NCBI RefSeq assembly: GCF_002115755.1
Contig: NZ_JFKA01000003.1
Location: forward strand, 62,001 to 126,000
Length of the DNA stretch: 64,000 nt
Direction: 5' to 3'
From: Thalassospira mesophila
GTDB lineage: Bacteria; Pseudomonadota; Alphaproteobacteria; Rhodospirillales; Thalassospiraceae
Made by a program: the position numbers and the translations under genes. Below the pieces are notes generated by a model, which saw nothing but the letters and a program-made list of their open reading frames with translations, did not search any database and was not told where the DNA came from. Within the stretch, counting starts at the first letter, position 1, and every line of letters begins with the position of its first letter. Below, piece after piece: positions 26,714 to 35,625 of this stretch.

Positions 26714-27639
26714 TTCCCGGCCTCCTCGGTTTTACCCTGAATATGCTGAAAATACATAATTGGCACGACCAGAAAAATCAGCATGGCGATGGCGACAGAG
26801 GAGGCGATTGGCCAGTCGCGGTTGGAGAAAAATTCGTTCCACAGGGTGCGACCGATCATAAGGGTATTGGGTCCGCCTAAAAGTTCCGGGATTACGAATT
26901 CACCGACCGCAGGTATAAAGACCAGCAAGGAGCCCGCCAAAACGCCTGGCATTGAAAGCGGCAGCGTGATTTTTAAAAAGGCTTTCCATGGCTTGCAGCC
27001 AAGGTCGAGGGCGGCTTCAAGCAGGCTGCCATCCATTTTTTCCAGTGTTGAATAAAGCGGCAGGATCATGAAGGGCAGATAAGTATAGACAATGCCGATA
27101 TAAACCGCGAATTCGGTCTGGCGCATGATCAGCGGTTCGGAAATGATATGCATCCCCATCAGGGCGGCATTAATCAGCCCTTCGCGGTCAAGAATACCGA
27201 TCCAGGCGTAAACGCGGATTAAAAAACTGGTCCAGAACGGCAGGATCACCAGCATTAGCAACAGGTTGCGCGTTGATCCCTTGGCCCGGGCAATGCCATA
27301 GGCCATGGGATAACCGATCAACAGCGTGATCACGGTTGAAATGGCGGCAATGCGGATCGAATTCAGATACGCGGTGATATAGAGGCTGTCGGAGAGCAAA
27401 AACAGGTAATTGCCAAAGTTGATGGCAACATTAACCCCTTCATCCACCCACTGAAACAGCGCGCTATAAGGCGGCTGGGCATATTCGGCGGTGGCGAAAC
27501 TGATTTTTAAAACAATCAGGAACGGGACAAGAAAAAACAGGAACAGCCACAAATAGGGCAAGCCAATAACAAGAACCCGCCCATGCCGGATCATCCAGCG
27601 GTCAAAACGTTGTTTAAGGGTTGGTTTTATCTCGCTCAT
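26710..27639 (-). CDS. potH: Putrescine-type ABC transporter permease (PotH-like)
   Basis: First inner-membrane permease of the importer, 309 aa from the chosen start. The hydrophobic helix VLVIGLPYLWLFLFFLVPF is followed by about five more, and the EAA loop is EAALDLGCKPWKAFLKITLP near 190-209. VGEFVIPELLGGP near 233 is a PotH/PotB hallmark. A longer frame begins at 27696, but ATG 27639 (MSEIKPTL) overlaps the potG stop as ATGA and matches family N-termini. It works with the PotG ATPase, the PotI permease and the periplasmic proteins encoded upstream. Confidence 0.9.
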   Translation of the reverse strand: MSEIKPTLKQRFDRWMIRHGRVLVIGLPYLWLFLFFLVPFLIVLKISFATAEYAQPPYSALFQWVDEGVNVAINFGNYLFLLSDSLYITAYLNSIRIAAISTVITLLIGYPMAYGIARAKGSTRNLLLMLVILPFWTSFLIRVYAWIGILDREGLINAALMGMHIISEPLIMRQTEFAVYIGIVYTYLPFMILPLYSTLEKMDGSLLEAALDLGCKPWKAFLKITLPLSMPGVLAGSLLVFIPAVGEFVIPELLGGPNTLMIGRTLWNEFFSNRDWPIASSVAIAMLIFLVVPIMYFQHIQGKTEEAGK

Positions 27640-28799
27640 TGGTTCAGCACCGAGGCGGACCCCGTCTCCCAGGTGACCCAAACCTTGTCTTCCCATGTAT
27701 AACGCGGTTCGTTGTGGCGATGGGTGTTGGGTTCGCTGACCTTGATGCGCATGCCGCTTTCAAGGCGCACGTGATAGGTCGAAAGGCCGCCCAGATAGCC
27801 GATTTCCTCGACCTTGCCGGCAAAGCAGTTATGGCCGCTATCGTCGGGTTTTTCGGTGCAAAGACGCAGGCGTTCCGGGCGCAGGGCAACCCAAAGCGTG
27901 GTGCCTTCATGGCCCTGAACGGCGTGGTCGATATAAATATCACCCCCAATATCGTCCGAGCGAATGATGGCGTATTTTTCATCATCATCGATCAGCGTTC
28001 CTTCAACCAGATTAACCTGGCCCAGGAAATTGGCGGTAAAGCGGGAATTGGGATATTCGTAAAGCTCGAACGGGGTGCCGATTTGTTTGATTACCCCGTC
28101 ATTCATCACCGCAATGCGCGAGGCCATGGTCATGGCTTCTTCCTGATCATGGGTGACCATAACAAAGGTGGTGCCAAGCTTTTCCTGAATATTGACCAGT
28201 TCAAACTGGGTCTGTTCACGCAGCTTTTTGTCAAGCGCGCCCAGCGGTTCGTCAAGCAGCAGCACCTTGGGCTGTTTGACCAGCGAGCGCGCAAGGGCGA
28301 CGCGCTGGCGTTGCCCGCCCGAAAGCTGATGCGGTTTGCGTTTGGCAAACTTGCTCATTTGCACAAGGGCGAGCATATCGGCAACGCGGTCTTTGATTTC
28401 AGACTTTGAATAACCATCCTGATGCAGGCCAAAGGCAACATTGGTTTCAACGCTCATATGCGGGAACAGCGCATAGGATTGAAACATCATGTTGGTGGGC
28501 CGTTCATAGGGCGGCACCCCGGCCATATCGACGCCATCGATGAAAATTTTGCCTGCGGAGGGTTCTTCAAACCCGGCCAGCATGCGCAGCAAAGTTGTTT
28601 TGCCACAGCCCGAACCGCCCAGAAGGGCAAAAAGTTCGTGGCGATAAATGTCGAGCGATACATCGTCGACGGCGTAAAATTCGCCGAATTTTTTGGTTAC
28701 TTTTTCAAACCGGATAAACGGTACCGCATCCGGATCGTTCCACGGCTGGCTTGACTGTACGCCTGCCTGCGCCTCTTGCTGATTGGCCCCCTGCGACAC
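27636..28799 (-). CDS. potG: Putrescine-type ABC transporter ATPase (PotG-like)
   Basis: ATP-binding subunit of the polyamine importer, 387 aa. Walker A GGSGCGKTT is at 61-69, the signature LSGGQRQR at 159-166, Walker B VLLLDEP at 179-185 and the H-loop VTHDQEEAM near 212. The C-terminal third is a TOBE-type regulatory domain. The frame is open up to 29054, but the added N-terminus is non-homologous. GTG 28799 has GGGAG 7-8 bases upstream and is taken as the start. It is translationally coupled to potH. A 309-bp gap with a terminator separates it from the binding-protein gene upstream. Confidence 0.92.
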   Translation of the reverse strand: MSQGANQQEAQAGVQSSQPWNDPDAVPFIRFEKVTKKFGEFYAVDDVSLDIYRHELFALLGGSGCGKTTLLRMLAGFEEPSAGKIFIDGVDMAGVPPYERPTNMMFQSYALFPHMSVETNVAFGLHQDGYSKSEIKDRVADMLALVQMSKFAKRKPHQLSGGQRQRVALARSLVKQPKVLLLDEPLGALDKKLREQTQFELVNIQEKLGTTFVMVTHDQEEAMTMASRIAVMNDGVIKQIGTPFELYEYPNSRFTANFLGQVNLVEGTLIDDDEKYAIIRSDDIGGDIYIDHAVQGHEGTTLWVALRPERLRLCTEKPDDSGHNCFAGKVEEIGYLGGLSTYHVRLESGMRIKVSEPNTHRHNEPRYTWEDKVWVTWETGSASVLNQ

Positions 28800-29050
28800 C
28801 AGGATTCTCCCGTCTGATGTTGAGATACTATTTGTCTTTTTTCTGCTTAACAGGATGAAGCAATTCCGCAATCTGTAAAGAGTGCTGTGCGATATTTCGA
28901 ACGGTTGGGGGCAAATTTTGCCGGAAATGCGGGAAAAATGGGCGCTACTGTTCAGTAATTGAGCAATTTTTGCTTCGGGTAAGCGGGGTTTGCGAACCAT
29001 ACATTTGCAAATGCGAAGCTTTGCTTTGCGCGGGACAATGCGAGTCATAA

Positions 29051-29081
29051 ACAAAACAAGGCGCGGGGATGCCGCGCCTTG
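29051..29081 (-). terminator. Terminator after the first periplasmic binding-protein gene
   Basis: A 10-bp perfect stem, CAAGGCGCGG with CCGCGCCTTG, and a five-base loop are followed by TTTTGTTT on the minus strand. It may limit transcription from the binding-protein gene into potG. The rest of the gap 28800-29050 shows no gene. Confidence 0.8.
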
Positions 29082-29108
29082 TATATATCGGTTTTTTGAT
29101 ACGCGACT

Positions 29109-30215
29109 TTATTGACCGGTTTTCAATTTGGTCCACAAACGGGTACGTTCACGCAGCAATTTGGGCCCAGGTTCGACCTTGGCGCGCAGCTTGGCCTTGA
29201 CCTCGTCTGACGGGTAAATGCCGGGATTGTTTTTAATCTCGTCATCCACATATTCCATCGCTGCCAGGTTCGGACCGGCATAGGTGACATAGTTGGTGAT
29301 CGAGGCGCTGACCTGGGCATCAAGCACATAATTGATGAATTTGTGCGCCAGATCGGGATGCGGGGCGTCGGCCGGGATCAGCATGGTGTCAAACCAGATC
29401 AACGTGCCTTCTTTCGGGATCACATAATTGATGTGAACATCGTTTTCGGCTTCGTCGGCACGATCGCGCGCCATAAACACATCGCCCGAAAAACCGACCG
29501 AGACGCAGACATTACCGTTGGCAAGGTCGTTGATATATTGCGAGCTGTTAAAGTAGGTCACAAACGGACGGACTTTTTCAAGCTGCGTCATCGCGGCCTG
29601 AATGGTTTCCTTGCTTTGCGGTTTGTCGCCATTACCGAGATAGAAATTAACCGGATCGACCATTTCGCCCGGGTCATCAAGCAGGGTCAGGCCACATTTT
29701 GACAGCGGTTCGGCATATTTCGGATCAAAAATCAGCGCCCAGCTATCGGTCGGCGCGTCGTCGCCCAGAATTTCCTTAACCTTGTCAACGTTATAGCCAT
29801 AACCATTGGTGCCCCACATATAGGGCACGGCATAGGCATTGTCCGGGTCGTATTTGGCGGTTTGTTTCAAAATCGCCGGGTCGAGATTTTTGTAGTTCGG
29901 CAATTTCGATTTATCGAGTTTCTGGAAAATATTGGCCTGGATCAGGCGCTGGGCATCGGCCAGGGTTGGCACCACGATGTCATAGCCTGAATGGCCTGCC
30001 AGCAATTTGGCCTCAACAACCTGGTTGCTGTCATAAACGTCGTAATTGACCTTTACGCCATATTCCTTTTCGAAATTGGCAACCGTGTCTTCGGCAATAT
30101 AATCCGACCAGTTATAGACATTTAACACATCCTCGGCCGATGCCATGGTCGCATGGGCCGAAACGGCCGCGACCAGCGCAATCAGGCTGGTGGTGCATTT
30201 TTTCAATGACGACAT
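29109..30215 (-). CDS. potF: Periplasmic polyamine-binding protein (PotF-like), copy 1
   Basis: Extracytoplasmic solute-binding protein of the polyamine importer, 368 aa. A signal peptide (about 1-27, ending ATMASAE) precedes the family start VLNVYNWSDYIAEDTV, where the aromatic and acidic residues line the polyamine pocket. Later motifs are VPYMWGTNGYGYN and GTLIWFDTMLIPADAPHP. GGGAGG lies 10-11 bases before the ATG. It is a close tandem paralogue of the next gene: the mature proteins share most of their sequence, including an identical RLWTKLKTGQ end. Its nearness to potGHI suggests it serves that transporter. Confidence 0.92.
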   Translation of the reverse strand: MSSLKKCTTSLIALVAAVSAHATMASAEDVLNVYNWSDYIAEDTVANFEKEYGVKVNYDVYDSNQVVEAKLLAGHSGYDIVVPTLADAQRLIQANIFQKLDKSKLPNYKNLDPAILKQTAKYDPDNAYAVPYMWGTNGYGYNVDKVKEILGDDAPTDSWALIFDPKYAEPLSKCGLTLLDDPGEMVDPVNFYLGNGDKPQSKETIQAAMTQLEKVRPFVTYFNSSQYINDLANGNVCVSVGFSGDVFMARDRADEAENDVHINYVIPKEGTLIWFDTMLIPADAPHPDLAHKFINYVLDAQVSASITNYVTYAGPNLAAMEYVDDEIKNNPGIYPSDEVKAKLRAKVEPGPKLLRERTRLWTKLKTGQ

Positions 30216-30298
30216 ATCGCTGTGCCTCCCTTAATGACAGCGTTGAGACCGGCAAACGGGGAATGGTGCCCCCGCACGCGCTGATCTATCCTTTAAAC

Positions 30299-30369
30299 CG
30301 TTCGGGGATTTGTCAAACACAAGATATCGGCAAGCCAACAATTTTATGTTTTTAACAAACCCCCGAACG
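30299..30369 (-). repeat. Long-range inverted repeat between the two potF-type genes
   Basis: Arms at 30299-30313 and 30355-30369 pair over 15 positions. The single A-C mismatch of the plus strand becomes a G-U pair on the minus strand, the strand transcribed here. The loop is 41 bases and there is no T-run. It may be an RNA stem-loop that stabilises or attenuates the message between the paralogues. Confidence 0.6.
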
Positions 30370-30384
30370 TCATTATCGGCGTGC

Positions 30385-31485
30385 CTATTGGCCGGTTTTC
30401 AGTTTGGTCCACAGCCGGGTACGGGTACGCAGAACCTTTTGCCCCGGTTCGACCTTGGAACGCAGCCGTTCCTTGACTTCGTCAGACGGGTAAACACCGG
30501 GATTGTTTTTGATGCGATCCTCGATCATGTCCATCGCGGCCAGGTTGGGGCCAGCATATTCGACATAATTGGTGATGGCAGCACTGACATCGCCACGCAA
30601 AATGTAATTGATGAATTTTAACGCCAGGTCCGGATGCGGGGCATCGGCCGGGATCATCATGGTGTCAAACCAGATCAACGTGCCTTCCTTGGGGATGACA
30701 TATTTGATCTCGTTACCGTTATTGGCCTCGGCGGCGCGCGATGCCGCCATATAAACATCGCCTGACCAGCCAATGGCGGCGCAAATATTGCCATTTGCCA
30801 GATCGTTGATGTATTGCGAGCTGTGAAAATAGGTGATGTAGGGCCGAACTTTTTCCAGCTGCGTCATCGCCGCTTCAACGGTTTCGTTGCTTTGCGGGGC
30901 GTCCGCCGTGCCCAGATAAGCACTGACAAGCGGGACAATTTCACTGGGATCGTCAAGCATGGTCAGCCCGCATTTGCCAAGGGCCTCGGCATATTTGGGG
31001 TCAAAAACCAGCGACCAGCTATCGACCGGCGCGTCGTCGCCCAGCACTTCCTTGATTTTGGCCACGTTATAGCCAATGCCGTTTGTGCCCCACAAATAGG
31101 GCACGGCATAGGCGTTATCGGGGTCGTATTTGGCGGTTTGTTTTAAAATTGCCGGGTCAAGATTGCTGTAATTGGGCAGTTGTGCCTTGTCGAGTTTTAA
31201 AAACAGCCCCGCCTTGATCAGGCGTTGGGCGTCGGCCAGTGTTGGCACCACCAGATCATAGCCGGAGTTCCCCGCCAGCAATTTTGCTTCGACCATCTGG
31301 GTGCTGTCATAGACATCGTAGTTAACCTTGACGCCAAATTCCTTTTCAAAATTGGCGACGGTGTCTTCGGCAATATAGTCCGACCAGTTGTAAATATTTA
31401 AAACTTCTTGTGCAGATGCGTTATGGGCAAGACCCATAAGGCCGGTCGCAATGGCAATCAGGCTGATAGATTTTTTGTTTGGCTT
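30385..31485 (-). CDS. potF: Periplasmic polyamine-binding protein (PotF-like), copy 2
   Basis: Second tandem solute-binding protein, 366 aa, with a signal peptide ending near HNASAQ and the start VLNIYNWSDYIAEDTV. It shares the body motifs of copy 1, with changes near the binding cleft (VPYLWGTNGIGYN for VPYMWGTNGYGYN, SGDVYMAASRAAE for SGDVFMARDRADE). These could give a different polyamine preference. The frame begins at 31518, but ATG 31485 has GGGAGG 9-10 bases upstream and gives a clean signal peptide. No second permease or ATPase set is present, so both proteins probably feed the same potGHI transporter. Confidence 0.9.
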   Translation of the reverse strand, partial: KPNKKSISLIAIATGLMGLAHNASAQEVLNIYNWSDYIAEDTVANFEKEFGVKVNYDVYDSTQMVEAKLLAGNSGYDLVVPTLADAQRLIKAGLFLKLDKAQLPNYSNLDPAILKQTAKYDPDNAYAVPYLWGTNGIGYNVAKIKEVLGDDAPVDSWSLVFDPKYAEALGKCGLTMLDDPSEIVPLVSAYLGTADAPQSNETVEAAMTQLEKVRPYITYFHSSQYINDLANGNICAAIGWSGDVYMAASRAAEANNGNEIKYVIPKEGTLIWFDTMMIPADAPHPDLALKFINYILRGDVSAAITNYVEYAGPNLAAMDMIEDRIKNNPGVYPSDEVKERLRSKVEPGQKVLRTRTRLWTKLKTGQ

Positions 31486-31645
31486 CATTTTGCGGTGCCT
31501 CCCTGGTGGCAACGTCATTTATCATGGGGGCCTCCCTAAGTCCTCCCACGCCATACGTAATCCTGAAACGATTTCGGACTTTATCAAACACCTGAATTTA
31601 TGTTTGGGCGTATTTTGAACTTTCTGCCGTTAATTTTGGCCAGGG

Positions 31646-31685
31646 CATAAAATAATTGCGCCGAAACGGGTGTTCCGGCGCAATT
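31646..31685 (-). terminator. Terminator after the glutamine-synthetase-like gene
   Basis: A 10-bp perfect stem, AATTGCGCCG with CGGCGCAATT, and a 12-base loop are followed by ATTTTATG on the minus strand. Confidence 0.75.
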
Positions 31686-31721
31686 GTTGCTTGAATTCAA
31701 GCGTGGTTAAAACCGTCAGGA

Positions 31722-33071
31722 TCAAACGTTAAGCAGAAGATGCTCGCGTTCCCATGCGCTGATCACGGTCTGATAGGCATTCCATTCGGCTTCTTTTACG
31801 GCCAGAACAGCGGCTGAAAACTCGTCGCCCAACAGTTCTTTGAGCGGCCGTGACCGGCTGAATTTCGCCAGGGCTTCGTGGATATGGCGGGGCAGGGAAT
31901 GCGCCCGGTCATAGCCCGATCCTTCGATCGGTGTTGTCGGATCGATTTCTTCCTGAATGCCCAACAGACCACAAGCAAGCGATGCCGCAATCGCCAGATA
32001 GGGGTTGGCATCGGCACCGGGAATGCGGTTTTCGATCCGCCGTGCGCTGGGCGGGCCGTTGGGCTGGCGCAGGCCAACCGTGCGGTTATCAAGTGCCCAA
32101 TGCATGTTGATCGGGGCATCGGACCACGGTTGCAACCGGCGATAGCTGTTCATATTCGGGGCCAGCAATGGCATGGCAGCAGGCAAATAGCGCTGCAGGC
32201 CGCCAATATAGTTTAAGAACAGTTTGGAGTTTTTGCCGTCATCATCGGAAAACAGGTTTTTACCGGTGTCGATATCAAGCAGGCTTTGATGAATATGCAT
32301 CGCACTGCCTGGTGTATTGCCCATCGGCTTGGCCATAAAGGTACCATAGACACCGTGTTTTAAGGCGGTTTCGCGCAGTGTTCGTTTAAACAAAAATGAC
32401 TGATCGGCAAGTTCAAGCGGCTCGCCGTGGTTAAAGTTCATTTCCAGCTGGGCCGGGCCCGATTCGTGGCTCATGGTATCGGCGTCAATATTCATGGCCT
32501 CGCAATAATCGTAAAGATCTTCGATCAACGGGTCGAATTCGTTAATCGCATCAATGCCAAAGGCGTTTGATGCCCGTTCCGGGCGGCCCGACCGCCCGAC
32601 CGGCGGTTCTAGCGGGTTGTCGGGATCGGTGTTTTTGGCAACCAGATAAAATTCAAGTTCCGGGGCAATGATCGGGCGCATGCCCAGGTTTTCAAACTGT
32701 TTGAGAACCCGTTTAAGAACATTGCGCGGAGAAATCGAAACTTCCTCGCCCGAGAAATGGTAACAATCGCAGATGATCTGGGCGGTCGGCTCTTCATACC
32801 ACGGAACAACGCGGATGGTTTCGGCGTCAGGCACCATCACCACGTCTTTTTCGGCCGGGTCTAAAAAGGCATCGGTTTCTTCGGGGTATCCCCCGGTGAC
32901 CGTCAGGCAGAAAATTGCCTCGGGAATGGCGAGACTTTTGTTCTCGACCCCGCGCAAAAATTTCTGGGTGGGCAAAACCTTGCCGCGTGCCACCCCTGAC
33001 ATGTCAGGCACAATGCATTCGACTTCTTCAATTTTTCGTTCGGACAGCCACGTTTTGAGATCCGTACTCAT
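31722..33071 (-). CDS. puuA: Glutamine-synthetase-family ligase (gamma-glutamylputrescine synthetase PuuA-like)
   Basis: Type I glutamine-synthetase fold, about 449 aa, ligating the gamma-carboxyl of glutamate to an amine using ATP. Metal and substrate motifs include PELEFYL, SHESGPAQLEMNF near 206-218 and GSAMHIHQSL near 258. The N-terminal VECIVPDMSGVARGKVLP is typical of the PuuA/GlnA-like group rather than of GlnA itself. The polyamine importer downstream supports putrescine as substrate. ATG 33071 (one of two adjacent ATGs) is chosen; ATG 33104 is also possible and neither has a strong ribosome-binding site. Other glutamate-amine ligases of this family remain possible. Confidence 0.8.
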   Translation of the reverse strand: MSTDLKTWLSERKIEEVECIVPDMSGVARGKVLPTQKFLRGVENKSLAIPEAIFCLTVTGGYPEETDAFLDPAEKDVVMVPDAETIRVVPWYEEPTAQIICDCYHFSGEEVSISPRNVLKRVLKQFENLGMRPIIAPELEFYLVAKNTDPDNPLEPPVGRSGRPERASNAFGIDAINEFDPLIEDLYDYCEAMNIDADTMSHESGPAQLEMNFNHGEPLELADQSFLFKRTLRETALKHGVYGTFMAKPMGNTPGSAMHIHQSLLDIDTGKNLFSDDDGKNSKLFLNYIGGLQRYLPAAMPLLAPNMNSYRRLQPWSDAPINMHWALDNRTVGLRQPNGPPSARRIENRIPGADANPYLAIAASLACGLLGIQEEIDPTTPIEGSGYDRAHSLPRHIHEALAKFSRSRPLKELLGDEFSAAVLAVKEAEWNAYQTVISAWEREHLLLNV

Positions 33072-33346
33072 CATAAGTCGGGCGCTTTCACGCCCGTCCT
33101 TCATAATTGCAGTTTATTGCTTTTTTACCGGTTTTTACCGGCATCCTTTACAACAAACTGTGTTTAAGTTGGCAAATGGTCGAATAAATTTCGGTTTTTG
33201 GTCATTTTTTCCGAATTCAATGCGAACATCTAACGATATAGCCGAATATGACCCAAGAGTAAATCTGGCAGGAAACGTCCTATTCAGGCTATAGTCGCTT
33301 CCAGATTATAAGTTCAGCGCTTGGACGCTGGTCAAGGAGGTAAAGA

Positions 33347-34351
33347 ATGAAAATCGAACATCCCTATCTAATGTTTCTTGGCGATGCCCCGGATGAGCTG
33401 GCTGCGAAGACCGCCATTGGCATCAAACAATGGCGCCCGGAATGGTGCAAGGGCCAATTGCGTCTGGAAAATTGCCATGCCGATCTTGGCCTGCCAGATA
33501 TGACGATTGCCGAGGCCCGCGAAGCCGGTGTGAAAACCCTGGTTCTGGGTGTTGCCAATCGTGGCGGCATTATCGGACCGGCATGGATGGAAACCCTGCT
33601 GGCCGCAATTGATGCCGGTATGGACATTGCCAATGGTTTGCACACCAAGCTGACCACGATCCCCGAACTGGTTGAAGCCGCAGCCGCCAAGGGCGTTAAG
33701 CTGTTTGATGTGCGCCATTTCAACGGCAAACTGCCGATTGGCAATGGCGAAAAACGCAGCGGCAAGCGCGTTTTGGCCGTTGGTACCGATTGTTCGGTTG
33801 GTAAAATGTACACCGCCCTGGCGATTGAAGCCGAAATGAAAAAGCGCGGCATAAAATCGACCTTCCGCGCCACCGGCCAAACCGGTATTTTCATTGCCGG
33901 CGAAGGCATTTCGGTGGATGCCGTGATTTCCGATTTCATTTCCGGCGCGGTTGAAACCATTGCCCCGGCCAATGATGCGGATCATTGGGACGTTGTCGAG
34001 GGGCAGGGCAGCCTGTTCCATGCATCGTTCGCCGGTGTGTCGATGGGGCTTTTGCATGGCTCGCAGGCCGATGCCCTTGTGGTCTGCCACGAGCCGACTC
34101 GGACCCATATGCGCGGCTTGCCCGGCTATTCCCTGCCGGATTTGAAAACCACGCTGGACGTTAACCTGATGCACGCGCGCCTGACCAACCCCGATTGTGT
34201 GGTGGTGGGTTTTGCCATTAATACCAAGGCCCTTGATGACGCAGCGGCGAAAAAGCTGATGGCGGATGTGTCGGCCGAATTTGGCCTGCCCTGTGTGGAC
34301 CCGGTGCGCAACGGCGTTGCCCCGATTGTCGACAAGTTGCAGGAGATCTGA
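33347..34351 (+). CDS. dgcN: D-glutamate N-acetyltransferase DgcN (DUF1611)
   Basis: A 334-aa DUF1611 protein. The N-terminal half contains KTLVLGVANRGGIIG, and the C-terminal half begins with a P-loop-like GTDCSVGKM (146-154) followed by GQTGIFIAGEGISVDAV and EGQGSLFHASFAG. In marine Proteobacteria this family, paired with a dipeptide-epimerase-like enzyme, has been shown to acetylate D-glutamate as the first step of D-Glu use. That same pair is present here: the next gene starts 2 bp downstream. AAGGAGG lies 6-7 bases before the ATG. It is divergent from the PuuA-like gene with 275 bp between. The acetyl donor is presumably acetyl-CoA. Confidence 0.85.
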   Translation: MKIEHPYLMFLGDAPDELAAKTAIGIKQWRPEWCKGQLRLENCHADLGLPDMTIAEAREAGVKTLVLGVANRGGIIGPAWMETLLAAIDAGMDIANGLHTKLTTIPELVEAAAAKGVKLFDVRHFNGKLPIGNGEKRSGKRVLAVGTDCSVGKMYTALAIEAEMKKRGIKSTFRATGQTGIFIAGEGISVDAVISDFISGAVETIAPANDADHWDVVEGQGSLFHASFAGVSMGLLHGSQADALVVCHEPTRTHMRGLPGYSLPDLKTTLDVNLMHARLTNPDCVVVGFAINTKALDDAAAKKLMADVSAEFGLPCVDPVRNGVAPIVDKLQEI

Positions 34352-34352
34352 T

Positions 34353-35339
34353 GTGCCGAAATTAAGCGTCACATCCGAAGTCTGGCCGTTGCGAACAGCC
34401 TTTAAAATTTCACGCGGGGCAAAAACCCAGGCGGAAGTTGTGGTTGTTACGCTCAGCGATGGTGAATTTAGCGGGCGCGGGGAATGTGTTCCTTATGCCC
34501 GCTATGGCGAGTCGATTGATCAGGTGATGGCCGATATCAACGCCCAGGCCGATGCGCTTGACCGCGGAATGACACGGGCCGAATTGCAAAATGCGATGAA
34601 GGCCGGTGCTGCGCGCAACGCGGTTGACTGTGCCTATTGGGACCTGGAGGCCAAACGTTTTGGCCGTCGGGTCTGGGATTTGCCGGGTCTTGAAGCCCCG
34701 GCCCCCGAAGGGCTGGTGACGGCTGAAACGCTAAGCCTTGATACACCGGATGCCATGCGTGAAGCAGCCAAAAAGGCGGCGTCAGCGCCGCTTTTGAAGC
34801 TTAAGCTGAACGGCGAAAACGTGCTGGAATCGGTGCGCGCCGTGCGTGAAGGCGCACCGCACGCACGGTTGATTGTCGATGCCAACGAGGCATGGTCGAT
34901 CGAGCTTTTGCGCGATATCGGGGCCGAGCTGGATGCTTTGGGTGTTGAAATGATCGAACAACCCTTGCCAGCGGGCAGTGATGACGGGTTGGCAGGCATT
35001 GATTGCCCGGTTTTGCTGTGTGCTGATGAATCGGTTCATACCGTGGCCGATATTCCGCGTTTGGCCCGGCTTTATGACATGATCAATATCAAGATCGATA
35101 AAACCGGTGGTCTGACCGGCGCGCTTGAACTTGCCGATGCGGCCCTTGCGGCTGGAATGCAATTGATGGTGGGCTGCATGGTGGGTACATCGCTTGCGAT
35201 GGCACCGGCCATGGTGGTGGCGGCAAAGGCACGCATTGTCGATCTTGACGGCCCGCTGTGGATGGCAAAAGACCGTGAAAATGGCATAGAGTTCACAAAA
35301 GGTGTGATGGCATTGCCCGAGGCAAAGCTGTGGGGATGA
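34353..35339 (+). CDS. dgcA: N-acetyl-D-glutamate racemase DgcA (enolase superfamily)
   Basis: Enolase-superfamily protein of 328 aa related to dipeptide epimerases. The capping domain precedes a barrel with LKLKLNGEN (catalytic lysine near 150), metal ligands in DANEAWS, EQPLP and CADESVH, and the second lysine in NIKIDKTGG near 252. This is the muconate-cycloisomerase pattern. Next to DUF1611 genes such proteins racemise N-acetyl-D-glutamate to the L form, which a deacetylase turns into L-glutamate. Start GTG 34353 lies 2 bp past the dgcN stop with AGGAG upstream; the frame itself opens earlier inside dgcN. No deacetylase gene is adjacent. Confidence 0.85.
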   Translation: MPKLSVTSEVWPLRTAFKISRGAKTQAEVVVVTLSDGEFSGRGECVPYARYGESIDQVMADINAQADALDRGMTRAELQNAMKAGAARNAVDCAYWDLEAKRFGRRVWDLPGLEAPAPEGLVTAETLSLDTPDAMREAAKKAASAPLLKLKLNGENVLESVRAVREGAPHARLIVDANEAWSIELLRDIGAELDALGVEMIEQPLPAGSDDGLAGIDCPVLLCADESVHTVADIPRLARLYDMINIKIDKTGGLTGALELADAALAAGMQLMVGCMVGTSLAMAPAMVVAAKARIVDLDGPLWMAKDRENGIEFTKGVMALPEAKLWG

Positions 35340-35394
35340 TCTGGCAGTTATAATGTCAGTTCATTGTCAGCAAGTATGATGAATAGTCTGATGA

Positions 35395-35430
35395 ATAAAG
35401 GGGCAATCGCAAGGTTGCCCCTTTATCATT
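35395..35430 (+). terminator. Terminator after dgcN-dgcA
   Basis: A 12-bp perfect stem, ATAAAGGGGCAA with TTGCCCCTTTAT, around an eight-base loop, followed by CATTTC. It closes the dgcNA unit. Confidence 0.8.
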
Positions 35431-35625
35431 TCAGTATTTACCATCAAATATTGCGTACAATACCCAGTCTATATTCATAATAATTCAGAAAATTTGGCGC
35501 CAATTCACTTTTATTGCGCATTTGCTGCTCTTATGGATAGTTGTCATTTTGCAATTATAAGGTGAGGATAGCCTCGAATTTCCGGGGCGCTGGGTGCTCC
35601 TGGTCGAAATAGGTGACGGAGCCCC

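Noticed and set aside
28800-29054. Extension of PotG to 29054
   Set aside because: The added residues do not resemble ABC ATPases. GTG 28799 has a good ribosome-binding site.
33368-34372. 334-codon open frame antisense to dgcN
   Set aside because: It lies wholly opposite a well-supported gene, has no family motifs, and its composition follows from the codon bias of dgcN.
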